Notes: generated by a model from the sequence alone, not told the origin. Counted from the first letter of the stretch, positions 1 to 6,233 are shown. The stretch is 8,158 bases of DNA from Deltaproteobacteria bacterium (GCA_023381945.1 JAMCQY010000309.1:10092-18249); one strand, 5' to 3'. A program made the numbers and translations.

Positions 1-2
1 CC

Positions 3-881
3 AGCGGCATCTGCGGCACCGATGTCATGGAATGGTACCGGCTGCCCAAGGCGCCCCGGATTTTGGGCCATGAAATCGCCGGGGAGATAGTCGAGTCCAA
101 ATCGGACCGGTACCGCGTGGGAGAGCGGGTTTTTGTCAGCCATCACGTGCCCTGTAATGACTGCAAATTTTGCCGGGAAGACAATCATACGGCGTGTGAT
201 ACCCTGCATTCCGGCAATTATGATCCCGGCGGCTACAGCGAATATGTCCGGGTGCCCAAGATTAACGTGGATTATGGGGTTTATGTCCTGCCGGATCAGG
301 TCACTTATCTGGAAGGGACGATGATCGAGCCCCTGGCCTGCTCCGTGCGGGGCCTGGGGCTGATCGATATCCGGGCGCACCACACGGTCTTGATCCTGGG
401 ATGCGGCATCTCTGGCATTTTGAACATCCAGATAGCCAAGTTGACCGGCGCCCGGGTCATTGCCACCGATATTAATGAATATCGCTTAAACAAGGCCCAG
501 GAGTTTGGCGCCGATCAGGTGCGGCGCGGCGATCAAGGGCTGCATCTCAAGGCTGACCGGGTCATTGTCTGCACCGGAGCTTACCCCGCGGCGGAGCAGG
601 CCTTTAAGTGCATTGAGAAAAAGGGGACCATCCTCTTCTTTGCCATCCCCAACCGGGATATTGCCATCCCCATACCGGACTTTTGGCGCAATGAACTCAC
701 CGTAACCTCTTCCTATGGCGCCGCGCCGGCAGATCTGGAAGCCGCCCTGGTCCTTATTGCCGAAGGCAAAATCAACGTTAAAGACACCATCACCCAGACT
801 CTGCCGCTGGCGCAAATTCAACAGGGTTTTAAGATGGTAGCTGAGGCCAAAGAATCTTTAAAGGTGGTGTTAGAGCCTTAG
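3..881 (+). CDS. Zinc-dependent medium-chain alcohol/polyol dehydrogenase (5'-partial)
   Basis: Cytoplasmic NAD(P)-dependent oxidoreductase of the medium-chain (MDR) family, which oxidises an alcohol or polyol to the carbonyl. The frame is open to the left edge and begins inside the conserved GICGTD motif carrying the catalytic-zinc Cys, so roughly 35 N-terminal residues are missing. The ATG at 27 is internal, not the start. GHE follows (positions 69-77), then the structural-zinc four-Cys cluster CNDCKFCREDNHTAC, the EPLAC segment after it, and a Rossmann fold with GCGISG. An Asp ends the second Rossmann strand (ATDI), which by family knowledge favours NAD over NADP. The pattern resembles sorbitol or threonine dehydrogenases, but the substrate cannot be read from sequence. 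The gene converges on the minus-strand SUMF1-like gene with only about 40 bp between their stop codons. Confidence 0.93.
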   Translation, partial: SGICGTDVMEWYRLPKAPRILGHEIAGEIVESKSDRYRVGERVFVSHHVPCNDCKFCREDNHTACDTLHSGNYDPGGYSEYVRVPKINVDYGVYVLPDQVTYLEGTMIEPLACSVRGLGLIDIRAHHTVLILGCGISGILNIQIAKLTGARVIATDINEYRLNKAQEFGADQVRRGDQGLHLKADRVIVCTGAYPAAEQAFKCIEKKGTILFFAIPNRDIAIPIPDFWRNELTVTSSYGAAPADLEAALVLIAEGKINVKDTITQTLPLAQIQQGFKMVAEAKESLKVVLEP

Positions 882-920
882 CAAAACTGCAATAGTCAAG
901 TCTTAGCTACGTTTCTCTAT

Positions 921-938
921 AGCTACTCTAGCTTTTTT
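921..938 (+). terminator. Weak hairpin plus T-run between convergent genes
   Basis: AGCTA (921-925), a three-base CTC loop and TAGCT (929-933) are followed by six T (933-938). The stem has only five pairs and overlaps the stop codon of the minus-strand gene. It could end transcription of the dehydrogenase, but it is too short to call firmly. Confidence 0.25.
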
Positions 939-2263
939 ACTAGGCGAAGCCCCACATAATGGCTCCGGGAATCAGGCGCCCGCTTGGCGCGGCAGGCGGC
1001 GCGGCAGTTTTTGGCGCTGCTGAACCAGGACCCGCCCCGGATTACCCGGGCCACCCCGGTGGGCGGCCCGGTGGGATCGACCGCCGCGCCGGCCGGATAT
1101 TCGCCATACCAATCCTGGCACCATTCCATGACATTGCCGTGCATATCATAGAGATCCCAGGCATTGGGGTTTTTTACGCCCACCGGGTGGGCATGCCGCG
1201 CCGAATTGCCGCAGTACCAGGCCACCGCCTCCAGAAAGGGATCGTGTTCGCGAAACAGGGCGGTGAGCTCCCGGTCTCCCAGGGCGGCGGCGCCGCCGGC
1301 CCGGCAGGCGTATTCCCATTCCGCCTCGGTGGGCAGCCGGTAGACGCCCTCCCTCAAAAGATTCAGCTTTTGGAGGAAGGCCTGGCATTCATGCCAAGAG
1401 ACATTGGCCACGGGACAGTCGCCGCCGGTTGAGGAAGTTGCCGGCTTGCCGCCCATCACGGCCTGCCATTGCCTTTGGGTCAGCGGGGTGCTCTGCAAGT
1501 AGAACCCCCGGCTGAGGGTAACTTCGTGCTGCTGCTCATCGGGATTGCGGCCGGGTTCATTTTCGGGACTGCCCATGATAAAGGAGCCGGCGGGAATATA
1601 AACAAAAGACCTGTCCAGCGGGATCACGCAGGTCTCTTCCGCTGGTTGAATAAGGGTATTGCTAAGTTCTGCCACGGCCGCCGGTGCAGGGGACTCAGTC
1701 TCCGGCACCACCACACTTTCAAGGGTTAGGGGCCGCGGCGCCTCGTGAACGGGAGGGGTGGCCGTCTGCGGCAGCTCCCCGGCTTCCGGGGACTCCGCAG
1801 CAACACTTTCTGGTTCAACTGGCTGCGCCTCGGGTGGTCGATGGAGGGCCTCTGGCGCGGCTTGCGGAGGGAAGTCGGCAGGGACCGGTTCCGGCACGGT
1901 TTTGGGTTCAGCCGCATCCGGGGCCAAGGGGGTCTCTGCTTCCACAGGCTGGATCGCGGTCGCAGCAAGTTCTGCCACGGCCGGCGGCTCAGGGACCTCA
2001 GGCGTGGATACCACCACATTTTCAGGGATTAGAAGCCGTGGCGCCTTGTGAACGGGAGGGGCTTCCAACTGCGGCGCTTCTGCTTCGGGGGACTTCGCAG
2101 CAACACTTTCAGGTCCAGGCGGCTGCGGTTTATGTGGCCAATGCCTTTCCTCTGGCACAGTTTGCGGAGGAAAGTCGGCAAGGATTGGTTCGGTCGCGGC
2201 AGGTGCCGCCCCGATGCCGGCAATGGTCGAAAAAATGACTTTCTGTCTACGCGGTTTTCTCAT
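923..2263 (-). CDS. SUMF1/FGE-like domain protein with duplicated Pro/Ala/Glu-rich N-terminal region
   Basis: 446 residues. Residues 1-20 are basic then hydrophobic (RKPRRQK, then VIFSTIAGIGAA), possibly a signal or anchor, though short. Residues about 29-210 are Pro/Ala/Glu-rich low complexity made of two roughly 100-residue copies. Residues about 218-446 form a formylglycine-generating-enzyme (SUMF1) fold: VYIPAGSFIMGSP, PLTQRQWQAVMG, PVANVSWHECQAF, YRLPTEAEWEYACRAGG, WDLYDMHGNVMEW and VIRGGSW. In true FGEs two catalytic Cys follow the GGS motif. Here the first position is Ser (GGSWFSS) and only the later Cys (C420) remains, so sulfatase-activating oxidase activity is unlikely. The fold is often reused in bacteria as a binding domain. 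The ATG at 2261-2263 is preceded by an AAAGGG Shine-Dalgarno about 9 nt away. It lies about 95 bp downstream of the ExeA/SPOR remnant on the same strand, possibly in one transcript. The fold is confident; the function is unknown. Confidence 0.9.
   Translation of the reverse strand: MRKPRRQKVIFSTIAGIGAAPAATEPILADFPPQTVPEERHWPHKPQPPGPESVAAKSPEAEAPQLEAPPVHKAPRLLIPENVVVSTPEVPEPPAVAELAATAIQPVEAETPLAPDAAEPKTVPEPVPADFPPQAAPEALHRPPEAQPVEPESVAAESPEAGELPQTATPPVHEAPRPLTLESVVVPETESPAPAAVAELSNTLIQPAEETCVIPLDRSFVYIPAGSFIMGSPENEPGRNPDEQQHEVTLSRGFYLQSTPLTQRQWQAVMGGKPATSSTGGDCPVANVSWHECQAFLQKLNLLREGVYRLPTEAEWEYACRAGGAAALGDRELTALFREHDPFLEAVAWYCGNSARHAHPVGVKNPNAWDLYDMHGNVMEWCQDWYGEYPAGAAVDPTGPPTGVARVIRGGSWFSSAKNCRAACRAKRAPDSRSHYVGLRLVKKLE
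1634..1879 (-). repeat. Intragenic tandem repeat, copy 2 (Pro/Ala/Glu-rich)
   Basis: Encodes residues about 129-210 of the SUMF1-like protein and runs directly up to the SUMF1 domain. It is the second copy of the unit at 1937-2179, separated from it by about 19 residues (TPLAPDAAEPKTVPEPVP). The order of landmarks is kept, with scattered substitutions and one extra residue. Confidence 0.85.
1937..2179 (-). repeat. Intragenic tandem repeat, copy 1 (Pro/Ala/Glu-rich)
   Basis: Encodes residues about 29-109 of the SUMF1-like protein. It shares landmarks in the same order with copy 2: FPPQ, PESVAA, SPEA, PPVH, APR, VVV, AVAEL and IQP. FPPQ and PESVAA recur exactly 100 residues later and VVV onward 101 residues later, so one residue was gained in the second copy. 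The DNA is visibly similar too, so this is a sequence duplication and not only shared composition. Confidence 0.85.
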
Positions 2264-2357
2264 GGAATGAAACCCTTTAGAAAAGAATGAAGATGAATCG
2301 GTGTAATGGCAAAAAACTCGAATTTAACTGCCGGAAATTTCCGTAGAAGATCATTTC

Positions 2358-3177
2358 TTATTTGGCCTTCACAACTTCTTGGGCTTTTTGCAAATCAGCC
2401 AGGGTCTTGTAGCCGCCCAAAAGGATCCGGTGGGAAGCTGCTCCCCGGCGGCGATCATAGGGGATGATGGTGTATCTGATTCCTTTTTGTTCCAGGAAAG
2501 AAGTAATTCTCTTCATGGCGTCGGTGGAACCAAAACCCCACCCTTCTTAAGCGATGGTCGACGTACTGCCTGGTCTCGTAAGCATTCATGGGAGACAGGA
2601 ACCGGTTGATATTGATGCGTTGCCGCAGATGGCGCATTTGGGGGCGGTCCAACTTATAGCTGAGCTCGTATTGCCCCACCAGGAGGATTTGCAGCAGTTT
2701 TTGGTCTTCGGTTTCGATATTGGAGAGCAGCCGGATCTCTTCCAGGGCCTGATCGGACAAAAGATGCGCTTCATCAATGATTAAGACAAATTGTTTGTTC
2801 AGGCTCTTGGCCTGTTTCAAGAGCTCTTTGACGGCGTCGGTCAACTCCAGGATGCCGTCTTTCTCTTCGACAGGAATACTTAAGGTCTTGGCAATGTGGC
2901 GCAGCAGCTCCAGCGAGGTGACGCCGGGATTGGCCACAATGATAGGTTGCACATATTCGGGCAAGGTGCCGAGGAAGGAATTGATCAACATGGTTTTGCC
3001 GGTGCCCACATCGCCGCAGACAATGGCAAAGCCTTTTTTGGTCTTCACAAAATAAGACAACGCCGCTAATACTTCCTGGTGATCCTCGCTGAGAAATAAA
3101 AAACGATGATCCAAGTTGTTTTCAAAAGGAGATTCGGAAAAACCGAAGTAGGATTCATACATAGGGATGGACCACAC
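2358..3177 (-). pseudogene. Broken ExeA-type AAA ATPase with an out-of-frame SPOR-domain remnant
   Basis: The first part (3177 down to about 2540) encodes an ExeA/GspA-type AAA ATPase: MYESYFGFSESPFENN at the N-terminus, Walker A GDVGTGKT (residues 55-62), Walker B VLIIDEAH (131-138), LLVGQ as sensor 1 (165-169) and LRQRI (184-188). Just after YVDHRLRRVG the expected lid (Gly-Ile-Pro-Arg region) is absent. This frame then reads 26 unrelated residues to a stop at 2455. A different frame, open from 2549 to a TAA at 2358-2360, encodes GFGSTDAMKRI, a helix FLEQKG, RYTII, then SHRILLGGYKTLADLQKAQ, which is a SPOR peptidoglycan-binding domain without its first strand. The simplest reading is an internal deletion in an ATPase-linker-SPOR gene that also shifted frame. 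A shortened 240-residue protein could still be made. The start could be the GTG at 3177 or, by family pattern, the ATG at 3160-3162; neither has a clear Shine-Dalgarno. Confidence 0.8.
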
Positions 3178-3299
3178 GATAATAATGATTCATGACATTC
3201 TTATCACGACTAAATTTTTTAACAGGAGCCAGGGGAAGATAGCTGCCGCATTAGCTACCCTCTCCATAAATGATAGGGCGCCAGGGCGTGAAGTCAAGC

Positions 3300-3320
3300 T
3301 GGTCGAAATGACCATTTTTT
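3300..3320 (+). terminator. Rho-independent terminator-like hairpin without an obvious upstream gene
   Basis: TGGTC (3300-3304), a five-base loop GAAAT and GACCA (3310-3314) form a perfect stem, followed immediately by six T (3315-3320). It points along the plus strand, yet no plus-strand gene lies upstream, only the divergent ATPase remnant. It precedes the promoter of the next operon, so it is not a leader attenuator for it. Confidence 0.45.
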
Positions 3321-3373
3321 GTAAAAATATAAGTAAATAGTTGGCCCGCCTAGAGACGATCTGTTTGAACCGA

Positions 3374-3402
3374 TTGCCGCATTCGACTCAGTTTGTTACA
3401 AT
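3374..3402 (+). promoter_or_regulatory. Sigma70-type promoter for the small ORF-moxR-vwa operon
   Basis: A -35 element TTGCCG (3374-3379, four of six consensus) and a -10 element TACAAT (3397-3402, five of six) are separated by exactly 17 bp. The predicted start near 3409 gives a leader of about 20 nt carrying AAAGGA (3417-3422), eight bases before the ATG at 3431. The arrangement is close to textbook, although it rests on pattern matching alone. Confidence 0.6.
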
Positions 3403-3430
3403 CAACAGATTGGATTAAAGGAATCTCTCT

Positions 3431-3646
3431 ATGTGTGTCGCCAGGACCTTGACTTATATCTCCGATGTCACCGGTTTTGACCAAGATGAATATTTTTCCA
3501 CGCCGGATCAGGTAAGGGCCTTTTTCACTGTGGAAGTCATGGAGGCTAACTTTCCGGGCTGGTCTGAAAAGACCGGCCTGACGCAGGGTGATTTGGACGA
3601 AATGGCCGGAGCGGTTATCCATCACCGGTGGCATTGTCTTTTTTAA
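3431..3646 (+). CDS. Small acidic protein of unknown function, first gene of the moxR-vwa operon
   Basis: 71 residues beginning MCVARTLTYISDVTGFDQDEY and ending HHRWHCLF. I do not recognise a named family. The product is soluble-looking and mildly acidic, with no membrane segment or signal peptide. It has Cys at residue 2 and in the terminal RWHC, and a likely helical middle (TPDQVRAFFTVEVMEANF, then TQGDLDEMAGAVIHHRW). The start is well supported by AAAGGA at 3417-3422 and the promoter at 3374-3402. It ends 59 bp before the MoxR gene on the same strand with no terminator between, so co-transcription is likely. The HHRWHC tail could bind metal, but that is speculation. A minus-strand frame over the same bases has no comparable start signals and was rejected. 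Confidence 0.72.
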   Translation: MCVARTLTYISDVTGFDQDEYFSTPDQVRAFFTVEVMEANFPGWSEKTGLTQGDLDEMAGAVIHHRWHCLF

Positions 3647-3705
3647 GGCTGGGAGCGTCTGACCGCGAGTTTGTCAAATGACCTTGGGCGGAATGGAGAC
3701 GAAGT

Positions 3706-4533
3706 ATGCAATTTGAAGGAACCGACCGTTATTATCTGAATCCCGAGTTGCGGGAGATCGTCAATATAGCCATTGCCATGGAGAAGCCGCTGCTGCTTAC
3801 CGGCGAGGCCGGGACCGGCAAGACGCAACTCGCCTTTGAAATTGCCCGGGCGCTAGACCTGAAAATGGAGGAGGCTCGCTGCAAGTCCACCTTCAAAGGT
3901 GAAGAACTATGCTACGTCTATGATACCGTGCTGCGCTTGAACGACTCCCGGTTCGGCAGCGGCGAGACCGACCGGAATGTCAACAATATTTGGGATTATC
4001 TGCGCTTTGGTCCCATAGGCCGGGCTTTTCTGGCCGAAGACCGCCGCATCCTCCTGATCGACGAGATCGACAAGACGGATTCGGACACCCAGGACAATCT
4101 GCTGGATGTTTTAGAGGACAATTCGTTTGTCATCCGGGAGATCAATTATAAGGTGAGCGCCCGGCAGCGGCCGATCATCATCATCACCAGCAACGCCAAG
4201 CGGGAGCTGTCTGATCCGTTTCTGCGCCGCTGCTTCTGCCACTACATCCCCTTTCCGAGCCGGGAGGAAATGGTCCGCATTGTTTGCCTTCACCACCCCA
4301 ACCTGCCGGAGCCCTTCCTGGAAACCAGCCTGAACAGCTTCTATCGCTTGCGGGAGGAGGGCTTCGAGAAGCCGCCCGCCACCGCCGAATTGCTGGATTG
4401 GCTCGGGTCGATGCAGGCCGCCGGGTTGCAGGCTCCCGGCGCCGGTAAGGACTTGGCGCATATCGGCACCCTGCTCAAGCGCACCGAAGATTTACTGAAA
4501 TTCAAAGGGGTTACCAAAGCGGGACGGTTTTAA
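3706..4533 (+). CDS. MoxR-type AAA+ ATPase
   Basis: 275-residue cytoplasmic AAA+ ATPase of the MoxR/CoxD group (AAA_5-like). Walker A is GEAGTGKT (residues 33-40), Walker B ILLIDEID (115-122), sensor 1 ITSN (160-163) and the arginine-finger region DPFLRRC (170-176). PATAELLDW (224-232) opens the lid region. The short N-terminus, which goes straight into the ATPase core, and the overall length of about 275 fit the family. MoxR proteins work with VWA-domain partners to mature or remodel client proteins, often inserting metals or cofactors into enzymes; the client here is unknown. GGAG at 3695-3698, seven bases before the ATG, supports the start. The VWA partner gene follows 75 bp later, and that gap contains a degenerate hairpin repeat. 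Confidence 0.93.
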   Translation: MQFEGTDRYYLNPELREIVNIAIAMEKPLLLTGEAGTGKTQLAFEIARALDLKMEEARCKSTFKGEELCYVYDTVLRLNDSRFGSGETDRNVNNIWDYLRFGPIGRAFLAEDRRILLIDEIDKTDSDTQDNLLDVLEDNSFVIREINYKVSARQRPIIIITSNAKRELSDPFLRRCFCHYIPFPSREEMVRIVCLHHPNLPEPFLETSLNSFYRLREEGFEKPPATAELLDWLGSMQAAGLQAPGAGKDLAHIGTLLKRTEDLLKFKGVTKAGRF

Positions 4534-4559
4534 GCGAGGCATAGAGTTAATGAGCCTAA

Positions 4560-4585
4560 GGACGGACACACGGGACCGCCCCTAC
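4560..4585. repeat. Decayed copy of a GC-rich hairpin repeat between moxR and vwa
   Basis: Positions 4561-4585 (GGACACACGGGACCGCCCCTAC and flank) match the arm at 6015-6040 (GGACACATGGGTCCGCCCCTAC and flank) with a few substitutions. In the intact copy the two halves GGGCGGAC and GTCCGCCC pair perfectly. Here two of the eight pairs are lost, so the hairpin is weakened. The copy ends about 12 nt before the Shine-Dalgarno of the VWA gene and could affect its translation or mRNA stability. Confidence 0.65.
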
Positions 4586-4608
4586 GTTTCTCGCCTAGAG
4601 GTGAAGGC

Positions 4609-5808
4609 ATGGTAGGTTTCATCTATGAATTGCGCGAGGCCGGGGTCCCGGTCAGCGTCCAATATATCCTGGAATTCTACCAGGCCTTAAAGCGCGGCAT
4701 CGCCTCTAATCTCGAACAACTCTTCCTCCTGGCCCGGCTGGTCTTTGTGAAAAAGGTTGAGCATTACGATATATTCGAACAGGTGTTCTCCGCCTATTTT
4801 CTCAAATCAGGGCTATACCGGAAGATGCGGAACTGGGAAGAATTGCTGAACGGCAAGCCTTTCCGGGAGTGGCTCCAGGAACAGATCGACAACGGCAATA
4901 TCACCCCAGAGGAGATTCGTCAGTTCGGCAATGAAGAGCTGCTGGCCCGTTTCTGGGAGACCGTCCTGGCGCAACAAGCGCAGCACCAAGGCGGCAGCAC
5001 CTGGGTCGGAACAAAGGGAAGATCGCCCTTCGGCCACAGCGGCCAGAGCGCCGGCGGCATCCGGGTGTACGGCCAGAGCCTGTACCGCTCCGCTCAGAAG
5101 GTGATAGATTCCCGGCGTTATATCGATTACAGCGAGAAATCGACGCTTTCCAATGAAAACCTGCGCCAGGCCCTGGCCTGCCTCAGGAGTCTCAGGCCCA
5201 TGGGCCCGGAAACCGAGCTGGATATCGACGCGACGATCGCCCGGACCGCCAAAAACGGCGGCGAAATCGAATTGGTGTTCGAACGGGAATTGCGCAACCG
5301 CCTGAAATTGATCGTCCTGCTCGATAACGGCGGCTATTCCATGGACCCGCACATCCCTTTGGTAACCACGATCTTCAATAAGTTGCGGGATCTCTTTCAG
5401 GATGTCAATTTCTACTATTTTCACAACTGCATTTATGGCGCAGTGTACCGAGACCCGCGCCGCCGGGAGCCGGTGAAGTGGGAAAAATTCCTGGGCGAAG
5501 CCAAGAGCACCCGCTTGGTGATCATCGGCGACGCCAACATGGCGCCCTCCGAGCTGATGGCGGCCAGCGGCTCCATCGATATTCATACCAGCGCCCGGAA
5601 GCCCGGACTGGAGTGGCTCGAAGAACTAAAGGCGGCTTATCCGGTAAACGTCTGGCTCAACCCCATCCGTAAGGACTATTGGGCCCACGAAAGTATGACC
5701 GTCCGGCAGATCGGCCGGATCTTTCACATGGAAGACCTCACCCTGGCAGGCATCAAGAACGCGGTGGCGCATCTTAACCTCCAGGGCCAGACCTTCGATA
5801 ATCTCTAG
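4609..5808 (+). CDS. VWA-domain CoxE-like protein, partner of the MoxR ATPase
   Basis: 399 residues, with no signal peptide or membrane segment. Residues 1-120 are helical and charged. Residues 131-155 (TWVGTKGRSPFGHSGQ and onward to IRVYG) are a Gly-rich linker typical of CoxE-like VWA proteins. The VWA domain starts near 231 with LKLIVLLDNGGYSMDPH and continues through VNFYYFHN to LVIIGDANM (303-311). The canonical metal-site motif DxSxS is altered: D239 is followed by NGGY and then S244, so the first Ser is Gly and one residue seems inserted. In this family the VWA protein pairs with a MoxR ATPase as adaptor or co-chaperone. AGAGGTGA at 4597-4604, five bases away, fixes the ATG at 4609. 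It is the last gene of the proposed operon. Confidence 0.88.
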   Translation: MVGFIYELREAGVPVSVQYILEFYQALKRGIASNLEQLFLLARLVFVKKVEHYDIFEQVFSAYFLKSGLYRKMRNWEELLNGKPFREWLQEQIDNGNITPEEIRQFGNEELLARFWETVLAQQAQHQGGSTWVGTKGRSPFGHSGQSAGGIRVYGQSLYRSAQKVIDSRRYIDYSEKSTLSNENLRQALACLRSLRPMGPETELDIDATIARTAKNGGEIELVFERELRNRLKLIVLLDNGGYSMDPHIPLVTTIFNKLRDLFQDVNFYYFHNCIYGAVYRDPRRREPVKWEKFLGEAKSTRLVIIGDANMAPSELMAASGSIDIHTSARKPGLEWLEELKAAYPVNVWLNPIRKDYWAHESMTVRQIGRIFHMEDLTLAGIKNAVAHLNLQGQTFDNL

Positions 5809-5849
5809 CCTGCCTTCCTTGCATTAGTCCCAATCTCTTCTCTTGGCCG

Positions 5850-5874
5850 CTAAAAGATTCTAAGAGTCATTTAG
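5850..5874. other. Imperfect palindrome just after the vwa gene
   Basis: CTAAAAGATTCT and AGAGTCATTTAG, around a central A, form a near-complete palindrome with one A-A mismatch and one wobble pair. No T-run follows, so it is not a classical rho-independent terminator. It could stabilise the 3' end of the operon transcript, or belong to the repeat cluster that begins at 5873. Confidence 0.3.
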
Positions 5875-5936
5875 AGACTTCTGCGAAAATCCCTTCCGAC
5901 AAGCCCGAGGGTCTCATTAAACACAATATGATGGAG

Positions 5937-5956
5937 AGCAGGCGCCCTCGCCTGCT
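5937..5956. repeat. Perfect 8-bp hairpin next to the inner inverted repeat
   Basis: AGCAGGCG (5937-5944), loop CCCT, and CGCCTGCT (5949-5956) pair completely. The last base is also the first base of the left inner terminal repeat, so the two structures abut. Confidence 0.6.
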
Positions 5957-6081
5957 ATAGCGATTGCCAAAAATAAATTCCTGTAGGGGCGCACCCGCGT
6001 GTGCGCCCTCCTGCGGGCGGACACATGGGTCCGCCCCTACACTACATCCGGTATCGGAAAAAACTTTTGGCAATCGCTATA
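5956..6081. mobile_element. MITE-like element with perfect 17-bp terminal inverted repeats
   Basis: TATAGCGATTGCCAAAA (5956-5972) is the exact reverse complement of TTTTGGCAATCGCTATA (6065-6081). The 126-bp unit holds no gene, only the double hairpin at 5983-6040. The ends read TA, which could reflect a TA target duplication, but this cannot be separated from the repeat itself. Size, perfect ends and lack of coding capacity fit a miniature inverted-repeat element or an intergenic hairpin repeat. No matching transposase is in the window. Confidence 0.6.
5983..6040. repeat. Double-hairpin repeat, GTAGGGGCG type
   Basis: The left arm (from 5983, starting GTAGGGGCGCACCC) and the right arm (6015-6040, ending GGGTCCGCCCCTAC) are inverse copies of each other with about four mismatches. 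Each arm also folds on itself: GGGCGCAC with GTGCGCCC, and GGGCGGAC with GTCCGCCC. The mismatches between arms are compensated within each arm, so the hairpins themselves look selected. A degenerate third arm is at 4560-4585. Confidence 0.7.
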
Positions 6082-6083
6082 AC

Positions 6084-6101
6084 ACAGCCGGGGGCGGCTG
6101 T
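6084..6101. repeat. Perfect 7-bp GC-rich hairpin on the right side of the inner repeat
   Basis: ACAGCCG (6084-6090), loop GGGG, and CGGCTGT (6095-6101) pair fully. It lies three bases after the right inner terminal repeat and mirrors the hairpin at 5937-5956 on the left side. Confidence 0.55.
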
Positions 6102-6233
6102 TCTCCATGATTTTTGCAAAGCTCTCTCCCAGTATTGAAATTCGACCAGGTCTGCAGAGGCGCGGCTTAATTTTTGATTAATGTTTTTGAGGCCGAGGGG
6201 CGATAAGTAGATAACTCTTAAAGGAGGAACCCC

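Larger units (their letters stand above)
5873..6127. repeat. Outer imperfect inverted repeat enclosing nested hairpins
   Basis: AGAGACTTCTGCGAAAATC (5873-5891) is the imperfect inverse of GATTTTTGCAAAGCTCTCT (6109-6127), with 15 of 19 positions pairing. The 255-bp span encodes nothing convincing. It contains every element of the repeat cluster: hairpin 5937-5956, the 17-bp inverted repeat at 5956-6081 and hairpin 6084-6101. Such ends suggest a decayed non-autonomous element or an insertion-sequence remnant, but no target-site duplication is clear. Confidence 0.45.

Noticed and set aside
1684..2238. Plus-strand open frame of 184 residues opposite the Pro-rich repeats
   Set aside because: The low-complexity, GC-rich repeats on the minus strand keep several frames open. 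The translation has no family features, and the minus-strand frame continues into a clear SUMF1 domain.
3350..3634. Minus-strand frame of 94 residues opposite the 71-residue gene
   Set aside because: It runs antisense through the operon promoter and the small gene, with no start signals. The plus-strand frame has a promoter and ribosome-binding site in register.
4813..5586. Long minus-strand open frame (257 residues) opposite the VWA gene
   Set aside because: It lies wholly inside a well-supported plus-strand gene in a GC-rich sequence, has no recognisable domain, and is a typical codon-bias shadow.
5867..6073. Minus-strand frame of 68 residues in the repeat cluster, containing a VGADPCVRP-like string
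   Set aside because: That peptide comes from translating the GC-rich hairpin repeat and is a common spurious product of such repeats, not a gene.
5937..6101. Possible CRISPR array, because of repeated GC-rich short units
   Set aside because: The units are inverted, not direct, repeats. There is no regular spacer pattern and no cas gene in the window.
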